The translations under genes were made by a program, and so were the position numbers. A DNA stretch of 64,000 nucleotides from positions 67,125 through 131,124 of the forward strand of contig NZ_JAEMTA010000004.1 of NCBI RefSeq assembly GCF_016462545.1. The letters are read 5' to 3'. Under the pieces are notes generated by a model. The model was not told where the DNA came from, made no database searches, and saw only the letters and a list, made by a program, of their open reading frames with translations. Of the stretch, positions 17,183 to 25,796 are shown piece after piece. This DNA comes from Mycolicibacterium sp. GTDB lineage: Bacteria; Actinomycetota; Actinomycetes; Mycobacteriales; Mycobacteriaceae. How positions within the stretch are numbered: position 1 is the stretch's first letter; every line of letters starts with the position of its first letter.

Positions 17183-17676
17183 ACCGGTTCATGGTGACCG
17201 CCGCACTTTCGGTTGCAGATGGCATTGCGATACACGACACGCACTGCGTTCGCTGCAATGAAGTTTGCTGCACTGCTTCAAGTAGGCGCAAGGGAGCTGG
17301 CCCTTCGCGTCCGATCTATCAGCCGCTGAAGACCCGTATGCGCAAGTCAACAGAGACGGTCGCCGTTGCATACCATGTGCAACTGCGCGGGCCCTCGACA
17401 CGCAGACAGCACCGCCGCGAGAGGAATGACGACATCGCTTAGGTGGTTTATCGTTTCGGAGCGCGATGTCGCACGTGACTTGGCGCGCGACGAACTGTGC
17501 GCTTCCCGGCGTTCGAATCGCCGAGCCCGACGAGATCTGGACGCGACCGTGTGGCCGTCGTCGGATCTGTCCCGGATGGCCACCGCAAGGCAGCTGATCC
17601 TCGACAAGGGTGCAACGGGGATCTCACGAATTGCCCTGTGCGACAGAGATATCGAGAGCGAAAGTCGCAGTGCGCC
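17183..17676. other. Gene-poor stretch at the end of the accessory patch
   Basis: About 490 bases without a supportable gene. Several short frames exist but lack ribosome sites and recognisable sequence. A 17-base palindrome, CGGCG-TTCGAAT-CGCCG (17507-17523), resembles a tRNA T-arm, but no matching acceptor, D or anticodon arms were found around it. It may be a remnant or chance. Confidence 0.45.
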
Positions 17677-18042
17677 CTAGTCGATGAGCAGGGCCAGCAG
17701 GCTGGCCCCGCCGAAGACCGCCGCACTGCCCGCTGCGCTCCACTTGGATTGGCCCGCCAGGGCCGGGGTCTGGATACTCGCGGCCACCTCGGCGGCGGCG
17801 AGTCCGACGACGACGCCGAGCACAGGTCGCCTCTGCGGCGACTTTCGCGTGCCGAGCAGGATCAGCCCCAACGCGGATTCCCGCAGTGTCCACAGCCGTA
17901 CCTGATACCGGCTCTCGTCCCCGGCGCCGCCCACGCTGGAGGAAGTGCTAAGACGTGCTGGCGCAGCGATACCGGCGACACCGACGGCCGTCATGATCGC
18001 TCCCATGCCGATCTGGATCTTCTCCGAAGTGCTCGTGCCCAT
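17677..18042 (-). CDS. Small integral membrane protein, unknown
   Basis: 121 residues from ATG 18042 (AGGAG nine bases upstream; an ATG at 18051 touches that site and is less likely). Three or four hydrophobic segments are visible: IGMGAIMTAVGVAGIAAPARL near the N-terminus, SALGLILLG in the middle, GVVVGLAAAEVAAS and AVFGGASLLALLID at the end. Likely a DUF4267-like inner-membrane protein. It lies 16 bases downstream of the acyl-CoA synthetase start region's partner gene end, on the same strand, so it may be co-transcribed with it. No function can be assigned. Confidence 0.65.
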   Translation of the reverse strand: MGTSTSEKIQIGMGAIMTAVGVAGIAAPARLSTSSSVGGAGDESRYQVRLWTLRESALGLILLGTRKSPQRRPVLGVVVGLAAAEVAASIQTPALAGQSKWSAAGSAAVFGGASLLALLID

Positions 18043-18058
18043 GGTGTGCATCTCCTGT

Positions 18059-19729
18059 TCAGGTCAACTGTTCGGCGCCGACGGATGCCGCTACTTTTTG
18101 AGCCCAGCGGTAATCCGCCTTTCCGGCGGGTGAGCGTACGACCTTGGGTGTCCGAATGAACGCCTTCGGGATTTTGTAGCCGGCGATCTGAGTGCGGCAC
18201 GCCTCCGCGAGTTCGGGGTCGGATGCCGTTTTGCCGTCGGCCAGCTGCACGACGGCAACGACTTCGCTGCCCCAGCGTTCTGACGGCCGGCCGACTACCA
18301 CGACATCGTAGACGTCGGGATGGGCCGCGATCGCGCGCTCTACCTCCTCGGCAAAGATCTTCTCGCCTCCGGAATTGATGGTCATGGAGTCTCGGCCCAG
18401 CAACTCGATACGCCCGTCCGCCAAGATTCTGGCCCTGTCACCGGGGATCGACCACCGCACGCCGTCGATCGTCGGGAAGGTGCGCACAGTCTTGGCGTCG
18501 TCGTCGAGATAGCCCAGCGGGATCAAGTCTCGCCGCGCGAGCCAGCCCTCCCCGTCGCCGGGTGCGAGCGCGCGACTGAATTCATCGTCGACCACGGTTG
18601 TGTCCGGCTGCGGGCTGAAGGTGGCGGTGTCGACCGTGGACCCGGGGACGTCGGCGGCGCTCATCTGCATCCCGGACTCTGACGACCCGACGCCATCGAA
18701 CAGGATGACATGTGGTAACGCCGCCCGAAGCCGTTCACGGACAACGGATGTCATAGGAGCCCCACCGTTGCTGATGGTGATCAACCCGGCCAGGTCGTAG
18801 TCGGTGCGCTCGAGTTCGTCGGCGAGGGGACGGGCGACGGCGTCTCCGACGGTCAGGATTCCCATCACCTTCTCGCGCGCTGCCAGGGCCAGCGCATCGG
18901 CAGGACGAAACCGCTCGACATCATCGGGAATCACCAGCCGTCCACCCATCGTGATCGCGGTGAACGCTCCCCACTGTGCGGCGCCATGCATCAGGGGGGG
19001 AATCATCAGCAGGGACATCGAGCCGGGAGACTGTTGAGCCTGCGTTGCGAGTTGTTCATAGGACTGCAGCTGTCGATCACCACCGACTGGACGGCCGCCC
19101 ATCGCAGAGATGAAGATGTCGTGCTGACGCCACAGCACACCCTTCGGCATTCCGGTAGTCCCGCCCGTGTACAGGATGTATAAGTCGTCACCCGTCGGCG
19201 TCGGCGAAGATCCGGCCTGTGCAGTCGACGTGGTGATGGACTCGTAATCCACAGCGCCCGAAAGCAATTCGTTCCCGGAGTCATCGGCTACCTGGATGAA
19301 CACCCGAAGATGCGGAAGGCGGTGCCGTATCGAGGCAACGCGGGGTGCGAACTCAGCGTTGTAGACGAGCGCGGCAGCCTTGGCGTCGTTCAACAGATAG
19401 ACGAGTTCTTCCTCGACGTAGCGATAACTGACGTTAAACGGGGCGACCCTGGAACGGAAGCCTGCGATCATCGACTCCAGGTATTCGTTTCCGTTGCGCA
19501 GGTAGATACCCAGATGATCCTGACCAGATTGGTGGCCAGCCAGCTCGTCCCGCTCGGAATGGCAGCCCAAACCCGCGGCGGCGAGGTAGTTGGCCACGCC
19601 GTCGACGCGCGCATCCATCGCGCCGTAGGTGAGTCGCCGGTCCCGCCAGACGATCATCGTCGCGTCGGGTATGGCCGAGGCAACCGTCCTGAAGACCGAG
19701 GACAGATCGAACTTCACCGCGCTGCTCAT
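18059..19729 (-). CDS. Acyl-CoA synthetase (FadD-like)
   Basis: 556 residues from ATG 19729, which has GGGAG five bases upstream; the frame extends to 19819 but without support. ANL superfamily signatures: P-loop LYILYTGGTTGMPKGVLWR, GVGSSESG motif, the GDRARI motif (aspartate binding the ribose), and the C-terminal lysine region SPAGKADYRW. It activates carboxylic acids to acyl-CoA via acyl-AMP. The opening resembles the mycobacterial FadD19/FadD17 group that acts on sterol side chains, but the sub-type is not certain. A dyad operator (19866-19893) lies 137 bases upstream of the start. Confidence 0.88.
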   Translation of the reverse strand: MSSAVKFDLSSVFRTVASAIPDATMIVWRDRRLTYGAMDARVDGVANYLAAAGLGCHSERDELAGHQSGQDHLGIYLRNGNEYLESMIAGFRSRVAPFNVSYRYVEEELVYLLNDAKAAALVYNAEFAPRVASIRHRLPHLRVFIQVADDSGNELLSGAVDYESITTSTAQAGSSPTPTGDDLYILYTGGTTGMPKGVLWRQHDIFISAMGGRPVGGDRQLQSYEQLATQAQQSPGSMSLLMIPPLMHGAAQWGAFTAITMGGRLVIPDDVERFRPADALALAAREKVMGILTVGDAVARPLADELERTDYDLAGLITISNGGAPMTSVVRERLRAALPHVILFDGVGSSESGMQMSAADVPGSTVDTATFSPQPDTTVVDDEFSRALAPGDGEGWLARRDLIPLGYLDDDAKTVRTFPTIDGVRWSIPGDRARILADGRIELLGRDSMTINSGGEKIFAEEVERAIAAHPDVYDVVVVGRPSERWGSEVVAVVQLADGKTASDPELAEACRTQIAGYKIPKAFIRTPKVVRSPAGKADYRWAQKVAASVGAEQLT

Positions 19730-19865
19730 GACACTCCCGCACTCAGGGCTAGTTCCGACGGGCACGGTGATGGACACTGAGCCGAATCGGGCTACGCCGG
19801 TTGCTTCTTCGCGGACCAACAGCCACTTTCACGCTGACCCATCCCGTGACGCCGGATGCCACCAG

Positions 19866-19893
19866 CGTTACATTATCAGAGGATATTGTAAAT
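19866..19893. promoter_or_regulatory. Dyad operator, site 1 (before fadD-like gene)
   Basis: Half-sites CGTTACA (19866-19872) and TGTAAAT (19887-19893) separated by 14 bases. One of nine occurrences of a 7-N14-7 dyad, consensus CKTKACA and its inverse. The only genes it could serve is the acyl-CoA synthetase starting at 19729; the acyltransferase gene ends upstream at 19950. Confidence 0.55.
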
Positions 19894-19949
19894 AGACGCG
19901 AAGAATTCCTTGAGAGCGTTCGGAGGCGTCCCCCTGCCGTCCACCGGCA

Positions 19950-20753
19950 TCACCCCAGGACTGGCAACCGCCGTCGAGCGGACAATGCGCTCAGCGCCGT
20001 CTGCATCACGGCGCGTACATGGACGTCGACCTCGTCGACGTCGGGGTTCTCGCCGAACCGCTCTCGGATGTTGATCGGCGCCAATACCTGAGTGACGTGC
20101 TTCGCGGGCAAGGGAAAGTTGATTCCGCCGAGTGTCAAACCGAAGGGGAAGCCAAAGGACACCGGTGCCAGGTCGCTGCGCAACCGCTCCTTGAGCCCGA
20201 GGCGTTTCGCAAGCCACGTGCCACGCGAAAGGAACAGCTGCGTTTCTTGCCCGCCGATGGACACCATCGGCACGATCGGTACGTCGGCCTCGATCGCCGC
20301 ACGCACATAGCCGGTTCGGCCGTTGAAGTCGATGACGTTTCGCTTTGACGTCGGCCGCATGGCGTCGAAATCGCCTCCAGGAAACACGATCACCAGAGCG
20401 TCGGAGGCAAGGGCCCGTGCAGCGTTCACCGGATTGGCGGGAATGAACCCCGTACGAAGGAAGAACTGCTTGGTGGGTCCCCGGGAGTAGACGTCATGGC
20501 TAAGAGTGAGAAGCGGTCGTGCATAACCGAACTCATCGTAGAACTCGACGGCGAAGCAGGGCGGATCGGTGCTCATCATGCCACCGGAATGATTCGACAC
20601 GAGCAGCGATCCTCCCGCCGGGATGCTTGACAAACCCCTCACTTCCGAACGGAAGTAGCGTTTGACGACGGGTCGGAGGAGGCCGACGACACGCTCGGTC
20701 AGCACCGGGTCCCACTTGACGACCTCGTCGGTCTCGAGCCGTGCTGTCGCCAT
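19950..20753 (-). CDS. PlsC-like lysophospholipid/acylglycerol acyltransferase (copy 1)
   Basis: 267 residues from ATG 20753 (GGGGGA upstream; a longer frame to 20894 would include the operator). The acyltransferase motif LVSNHSGGMMSTD supplies the catalytic His/Asp region, followed by FPGGDFDAMRP and a VPIVPMVSIGGQET block, as in mycobacterial PlsC/DGAT-like acyltransferases that transfer acyl-CoA to glycerol or other lipid hydroxyls. A close paralogue lies at 24731-25534. Same strand as the acyl-CoA synthetase; each has its own dyad site. Acceptor unknown. Confidence 0.85.
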   Translation of the reverse strand: MATARLETDEVVKWDPVLTERVVGLLRPVVKRYFRSEVRGLSSIPAGGSLLVSNHSGGMMSTDPPCFAVEFYDEFGYARPLLTLSHDVYSRGPTKQFFLRTGFIPANPVNAARALASDALVIVFPGGDFDAMRPTSKRNVIDFNGRTGYVRAAIEADVPIVPMVSIGGQETQLFLSRGTWLAKRLGLKERLRSDLAPVSFGFPFGLTLGGINFPLPAKHVTQVLAPINIRERFGENPDVDEVDVHVRAVMQTALSALSARRRLPVLG

Positions 20754-20812
20754 GAAGTCCCCCGTTGCCAGTGATTGCGTCGCGACGGACACGCCGGACC
20801 ACACCAGGAAGA

Positions 20813-20840
20813 CTTTACAGATTCGGACTAAAGTGTCACG
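20813..20840. promoter_or_regulatory. Dyad operator, site 2 (before acyltransferase 1)
   Basis: CTTTACA (20813-20819), 14 bases, TGTCACG (20834-20840). It lies 60 bases upstream of the acyltransferase start at 20753. Full-consensus copy, same half-sites as at 40535, 57633 and 63676. Confidence 0.65.
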
Positions 20841-20906
20841 TCCTGTGTTACCAATGCCACAGTATGGACGTCGCCCCGACCGGTAGGACGACATGGGTCA
20901 CACGCG

Positions 20907-23723
20907 CTACTCCGGTCCGGTCTCCATGCCGCGTGCCTCGTCGAGGAGCTGGACGAGGTGAATGCCCTGACGGCCGGCAAGTTGTTCCAGTTGCGTACGG
21001 CAGGAGAATCCGTCGGTCAGAACGTGCGCCCCGGGTGCGTTCCTGGTCGCGGGGAGGAGCCCGTTCTCGGCAACCGCAACGCTGACGTCATAGTGACCGC
21101 GCTCAGCGCCGAAGTTGCCGGCCAGACCGCAGCAGCCATCGACGACGCTCGTCCGGACCCCCGCGCGACCAAGCAGTGACAGATCGGCATCGAACCCGAG
21201 GACTGCCTGGTGATGACAATGCGGCTGAATTACGGCCGAGGTACCGGTCAGATCGGGCGGTTGCCAATCGGGGGTGGCAGCGAGCAGTTCTGCAACGGTC
21301 TTCATCGAGTTTGCGACGAGAGTCGCGTTACCGTCGGCGCCGAGCAATTCGACTGCGTCGCTGCGGAATACCGCGGTGCAGGACGGTTCGAGGCCGATGA
21401 TCGGCATGCCGTCGACGGCCGTCTCCGCCAAGCTGCGAACGCTACGGCGCAGGATTCTTCGAGCCGTGTCGAGCTGGCCCGTAGAGATCCAGGTCAGACC
21501 GCAGCACAGTCGACGCTCCGTGATTCGGACGGAATAGCCGGCGTCCTCCAGCACGTTCACCGCAGCGATGCCGACCTCAGGAGTGAAGTGGTTGGTGAAC
21601 GTATCCACCCACAGGAGCACCGGCTTGCCGCCGGCGACGGGATGGCTCGTGAACCAATCGCGGAACTTCTGATGTGCGAACACCGGCAGGTCGCGGCGGG
21701 CATCGACACCAGCCAACCGCTTGCCGACGTTGGCCAACCGCCCTGCGGCCAAACGATTCACGACACGCGGTGCCCGTGACGCCAGCGCCGCCCAACGGGG
21801 TAGCCAACCCAACGAGTAGTGCGCCGCCGGCCGCAGACGCCGACGGTAGCGCTGGTGCAAGACCTCGGATTTATATGTCGCCATGTCAGTGCCGGTAGGG
21901 CATTCCGAGGAACACGCCTTGCACGACAGACACAGGTCCAGTGACTCGACGACCTCGGGGGCGCGCCACCCCTGGATCAAGGATCCGTTGGCGAGTTCCT
22001 GCAGGACGCGGGCTCTTCCGCGGGTGGAGTCCTTTTCGTCCCTGGTTGCGCGATACGACGGGCACATGACGCCGGGGCCGTTGTCCACCCGGCATTTACC
22101 GACACCGGTGCAGCGGTGGACTGCGGCAGTGAAGTCGCCTCCGTCACCCAGAAATTTGAATGCCAGGCTCTTGGACAACGGGCGGGCGGAGACCGCGCGG
22201 AGGTCGGCATCAAGGGGGCGCGGGCGGACGATGACTCCAGGGTTGAGGACGTCCTCGGGATCGAAGACGTGCTTGACGGCGGCGAAGGCGTCGATCGCCT
22301 CGGGGGAGTACATCAACGGCAGTAGCTCCCCGCGGGCTCGGCCGTCACCGTGTTCGCCGGACATGGAGCCGCCATACTTTGCGACGAGTCTGGCAGCCTC
22401 GGTGAGGAATTCGCGGAAGACGTGTTGGCCGCCAGGTCGGTGCAGGGGGAAGTCGATACGGACATGAATGCATCCGTCGCCGAAGTGGCCGTAGGGCACA
22501 CCGGTGAGTCCGCGGTCGTGCATGAGCGCCTCGAAGTCACGCAGGTAGCTGCCGAGGTGGGCAGGGGGCACGGCGGCATCCTCCCAGCCGGAGAGTCCGG
22601 GCGGATCGGTCGCGCGCGCGGCCAGACCGGCACCGTCCTCTCGGATCTTCCACAATGCCTTGGCGGCATTGGCGTCGCGCACGATCCATCCATCGCTCGA
22701 ACCTCCGACACGGAGTGCCGCTTCCGCACGTGCCATGACGTCGGCAGACTCGGAGCCGCCGAACTCGACGAACAGCCAGCCGCGACCCGCGGGGAGGTCG
22801 GGCACCGCGGAGGGGCCCTTCCTGTTGATCACCACATCGACGATCCGTTTGTCGAGGCCTTCCAGGGCGATGGGTCGATGGGCCAACAGCGCAGGGACGG
22901 CGTCGGCGGCGGTCGCCATGTCGGGGTAGCCCATGACCACCAGGGTGCTGACCGCGGGGGTGCGCACCAATTGCACCGTCGACTCACGGATCAGGCCCCA
23001 GGTTCCCTCGCTTCCAGCAAATGCCTTCGCGACGTCGAATCCGTTCTCGGGCAGCAGGTGTTCGAGCGAGTATCCCGAGACCTGACGGCCAAATCGACCA
23101 CACTCGGTACGGATCACTGCGAGGCGGGAGTCGACGATGCCGCGTAGTGCCGCCAGCGTGGGAGATGCCCCGACGCCACCACCGGGGTTCGTCCGCAATC
23201 GCTCGCCCGCACCGGTCACGAGGTCAAGCGCAATGACGTTGTCGGCAGTGCGTCCATACCCGAGAGCGCGGGAACCACAGGCGTTGTTGCCGATCATCCC
23301 GCCCATCGTGCAGCGACTGTGTGTGGACGGGTCAGGACCGAAACGAAGCCCGTGGGCTGCGGCCGCGCGCTGTAGGTCGTCCAGGACGACGCCGGGCTGG
23401 ACCACGGCGGTGGCTGACGCAGGATCGATGCCATGAATGCGATTCAGGTGCCGGGAGAAGTCCACCACGATGCCGGGACCGACGGCGTTCCCGGCGATCG
23501 ACGTGCCGGCGCCGCGAGCGGTCAGCGGCACGCGTGCGGATCTGCTGAGCTCCACGATGGGATGAATTTCATCAGCATGACGGGGGAAGACGACGACATC
23601 GGGCACCACTCGGTACAACGATGCGTCCGTTGAGTATTCGGCCCGTCGACGGGTCGATTGATCGACGTCCGTCACACCGGCCTGTCGAAGATGGGCCACC
23701 AGTTCGTCAGCAGGCGGCGTCAT
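20907..23723 (-). CDS. FAD-linked oxidase fused to Fe-S/CCG domains (D-lactate dehydrogenase-like)
   Basis: 938 residues from ATG 23723 (AAGG upstream). Domain order: FAD-binding PCMH domain (about 15-220, with PLTARGAGTSIAGNAVGPG), FAD oxidase C-terminal domain (about 230-500, with YGHFGDGCIHVRIDF and GSMSGEHGDGRARG), two 4Fe-4S binding segments (GKCRVDNGPGVMCPSY and CLSCKACSSECPTGTD), then a heterodisulfide-reductase-like part with two CCG motifs (RLCCGLTW, DGCCGLAGNFG). This is the DLD/GlcD-GlcF fusion type that oxidises 2-hydroxy acids and passes electrons to the membrane chain. In this operon it may oxidise a hydroxyacyl product, but lactate or glycolate cannot be excluded. It overlaps the preceding LLM gene by 17 bases. 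Confidence 0.9.
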   Translation of the reverse strand: MTPPADELVAHLRQAGVTDVDQSTRRRAEYSTDASLYRVVPDVVVFPRHADEIHPIVELSRSARVPLTARGAGTSIAGNAVGPGIVVDFSRHLNRIHGIDPASATAVVQPGVVLDDLQRAAAAHGLRFGPDPSTHSRCTMGGMIGNNACGSRALGYGRTADNVIALDLVTGAGERLRTNPGGGVGASPTLAALRGIVDSRLAVIRTECGRFGRQVSGYSLEHLLPENGFDVAKAFAGSEGTWGLIRESTVQLVRTPAVSTLVVMGYPDMATAADAVPALLAHRPIALEGLDKRIVDVVINRKGPSAVPDLPAGRGWLFVEFGGSESADVMARAEAALRVGGSSDGWIVRDANAAKALWKIREDGAGLAARATDPPGLSGWEDAAVPPAHLGSYLRDFEALMHDRGLTGVPYGHFGDGCIHVRIDFPLHRPGGQHVFREFLTEAARLVAKYGGSMSGEHGDGRARGELLPLMYSPEAIDAFAAVKHVFDPEDVLNPGVIVRPRPLDADLRAVSARPLSKSLAFKFLGDGGDFTAAVHRCTGVGKCRVDNGPGVMCPSYRATRDEKDSTRGRARVLQELANGSLIQGWRAPEVVESLDLCLSCKACSSECPTGTDMATYKSEVLHQRYRRRLRPAAHYSLGWLPRWAALASRAPRVVNRLAAGRLANVGKRLAGVDARRDLPVFAHQKFRDWFTSHPVAGGKPVLLWVDTFTNHFTPEVGIAAVNVLEDAGYSVRITERRLCCGLTWISTGQLDTARRILRRSVRSLAETAVDGMPIIGLEPSCTAVFRSDAVELLGADGNATLVANSMKTVAELLAATPDWQPPDLTGTSAVIQPHCHHQAVLGFDADLSLLGRAGVRTSVVDGCCGLAGNFGAERGHYDVSVAVAENGLLPATRNAPGAHVLTDGFSCRTQLEQLAGRQGIHLVQLLDEARGMETGPE

Positions 23724-24699
23724 GACACCGCCTTGGAATGGGGGATGAGACCTCCGGTGATGTTGACATTCTGATTGCCGAACGTACCCTTCTACCACCC
23801 GCGCGAATCGTCGTGTCGCCATCAGCTGACGCCCATCCGGAGCCGTTGCCGATGCGCGTCAAGACGGCCTCCGCGTCCGGCAGCGAGATGAACTGCAGGA
23901 CAACGTGATCAGCACCAGCAACGCGGTGCGCGAGGATGCGATCCGCCAGCGCATCTGGGTCGTCGCGGACCACGAGCGCATCCACCAGGCGGTTCGATAC
24001 CGTGTCGATGTCATCGACGTCGAAACCGAACCGCTTCAGATTGCGCCGGTAGTTCGGCATGCCGAGGCAGAGTCGCAGATATCGTCGTGCGGCGTCGCGT
24101 CCCTCGGGGTCGGCTGGCGTGCCGGCCACCATCTGGGATGATGCAATCCAAACCTGCTCGCCCTCAACCGATCTAACCCGTTCGGAGTGCGATACGGGAC
24201 AGAAGTAGGTGTGCAGCCCCGTCGTCGCCTGACCGGCGAGGGCCACCATTCGGGGTCCCAACGCGCCAAGGAAGCGGGGCGGCAGGCGCCGCCGGCCCGC
24301 TGCGGTGTTCATCGCCGCGAGGTAGTCGCGCATCGTAGTCAGCGGTTTGGTGTAACTGCCTCCGCGGGCCGCCGTGAGCTGACCATGGCTGGCTCCCAGG
24401 CCCAGTACGAAACGACCGGGGAACGCGTCGTGAAGGGTCGTCGCTGCGGCAACCATCGCTTCCGGATCGCGCGCATGAATGGTGGCTACGCCCAGCGCAA
24501 CGGTCGTTTCGTCGGTCGCCTCAAGATAAAGCGCCGCCCGAATGAACGGGTCGACGCCGCTGTACTCCTGCAGCCAAATCGTGCTCAGGCCTGACATTTC
24601 GATGCGTTTGACCGCCGCGATGGCGGCGGCGGCTGGCAACCGATCGAGGAATCCCGACCAGAGGCCAAGGCCGACGGGCATCACGGTGCGGTCAGCCAT
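23707..24699 (-). CDS. LLM-class F420-dependent oxidoreductase
   Basis: 330 residues from ATG 24699; GTG 24759 and ATG 24681 are alternatives and none has a strong ribosome site. Elements such as GLGLWSGFLDRLPAAAA, STIWLQEYSGVDPF, VALGVATIHARDP and FPGRFVLGLGASHG are those of the mycobacterial TIGR03620-type luciferase-like F420 enzymes, which reduce or oxidise hydride-accepting substrates with F420. The last ~45 residues look unlike the family; the alternate frame ends naturally as QRLRMGVS at 23822, so a frameshift near 23870 is possible. Lies between the acyltransferase and FAD oxidase in one minus-strand operon. Confidence 0.78.
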   Translation of the reverse strand: MADRTVMPVGLGLWSGFLDRLPAAAAIAAVKRIEMSGLSTIWLQEYSGVDPFIRAALYLEATDETTVALGVATIHARDPEAMVAAATTLHDAFPGRFVLGLGASHGQLTAARGGSYTKPLTTMRDYLAAMNTAAGRRRLPPRFLGALGPRMVALAGQATTGLHTYFCPVSHSERVRSVEGEQVWIASSQMVAGTPADPEGRDAARRYLRLCLGMPNYRRNLKRFGFDVDDIDTVSNRLVDALVVRDDPDALADRILAHRVAGADHVVLQFISLPDAEAVLTRIGNGSGWASADGDTTIRAGGRRVRSAIRMSTSPEVSSPIPRRCHDAAC

Positions 24700-24730
24700 C
24701 ACGGGTTGCCCGTTGCCATCGCGCGAGCCG

Positions 24731-25534
24731 TCAACCAAGAACGGGGAAGCGGCGCTCACTCGCCAACCGGTTCAGCGCGGTCTGCATGACGTCCCGAACA
24801 CGTGCGTCGACAGCGGCGACGTCGGCGTTGGTGCCGAACTCGGCGGCGATGTCGATCGGCTCCAGCACTTGCGTGACGATCTTGGTCGGTAGTGGCAAGT
24901 TGACCGCGCCTACGCTCAGCCCGAACGGAAAGCCCACAGAGATCGGAAACAGCTCGCTGCGCAGAAGCCGTTTCAATCCCAGTCGCTTGGCCAACCACGT
25001 TCCCCGGGTCAGGAAGAATTGGGTCTCTTGGCCGCCGATCGACACCACCGGAACTATTGGGACGCCGGCGTCGATCGCCGTCTTGACGTAACCCGTCCGG
25101 CCCTTGAAGTCGATGACGTTCTGCTGCAACGTTGGTCGCATGGCATCGTGATCCCCGCCGGGGAACACCATCACCACCGCGTCTGCTGCCAGCGCGCGGG
25201 CGGCGTTGTCGCGGCTGGCGGGGATGAAGCCAGCTCGCAGGAAGAAATCCTTGGTCAATCCGACGGACAATATGTCGTGGCTCAACGTGTAGATCGGCCG
25301 TTCGTAACCGAACTGGTCGTAGAACGCCACCGAGAACGTCGGGATGTCGGTGGCTACGGTTCCGCCGGAGTGGTTGGAGACCAGCAGGGCGCCGCTGGCG
25401 GGAATTCGGCCAAGGTCGTGCACCTCGAATCGAAAGTACCGATTCACGATGGGGCGCAGGACGTCGACGAGACGCTTGGTAAGGGCGGGGTCCCACTTCG
25501 TCAGCGCGTCGCCGTCAACGTCGTTGTCTGCCAT
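24731..25534 (-). CDS. PlsC-like acyltransferase (copy 2)
   Basis: 267 residues from ATG 25534; an ATG at 25546 is possible but AAGGA abuts it. Motif LVSNHSGGTVATD and FPGGDHDAMRP as in copy 1 (19950-20753), with shared stretches such as GTWLAKRLGLK along the whole length, so the two are paralogues within 5 kb. Shares a 28-bp dyad operator with the divergent P450 gene at 25797. Head gene of the operon with the LLM enzyme and FAD oxidase. Probably transfers an acyl group from CoA to a lipid alcohol. Confidence 0.86.
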   Translation of the reverse strand: MADNDVDGDALTKWDPALTKRLVDVLRPIVNRYFRFEVHDLGRIPASGALLVSNHSGGTVATDIPTFSVAFYDQFGYERPIYTLSHDILSVGLTKDFFLRAGFIPASRDNAARALAADAVVMVFPGGDHDAMRPTLQQNVIDFKGRTGYVKTAIDAGVPIVPVVSIGGQETQFFLTRGTWLAKRLGLKRLLRSELFPISVGFPFGLSVGAVNLPLPTKIVTQVLEPIDIAAEFGTNADVAAVDARVRDVMQTALNRLASERRFPVLG

Positions 25535-25664
25535 CGCCGTTCCCATTCCTTGACGCTGCCATTGGATGGAGTCTGCTTGCCACCGCATTGAACGGGGCGC
25601 CGAGCCGAGCGCCATGACGGTGCTGGCAAGCCCCGCTGAGCGGGCCTCCGCGGTCTCTGGACAG

Positions 25665-25692
25665 CTTTACAGATTAATCCATTAATGTAAAG
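25665..25692. promoter_or_regulatory. Dyad operator, site 3 (divergent acyltransferase 2 / P450)
   Basis: CTTTACA (25665-25671), 14 bases, TGTAAAG (25686-25692): perfectly symmetric half-sites, the best dyad in the set. The spacer contains ATTAAT-CC-ATTAAT. It sits between the acyltransferase start (25534) and the P450 start (25797), so it can control both. Confidence 0.7.
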
Positions 25693-25796
25693 ATATGCGG
25701 GCTGCGTCATACGCACGTCGATCGAGGCCATATCGCGAGCGGTGTGGCCGGGAGGCGGCGTAGGTCGACACGACGATGAAGGCGGAGGTGAGGTCA

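Noticed and set aside
17507..17523. CGGCG-TTCGAAT-CGCCG resembling a tRNA T-arm, possible integration site
   Set aside because: No acceptor, D or anticodon arms can be built around it, and no integrase gene or matching direct repeat was found at the other edge.
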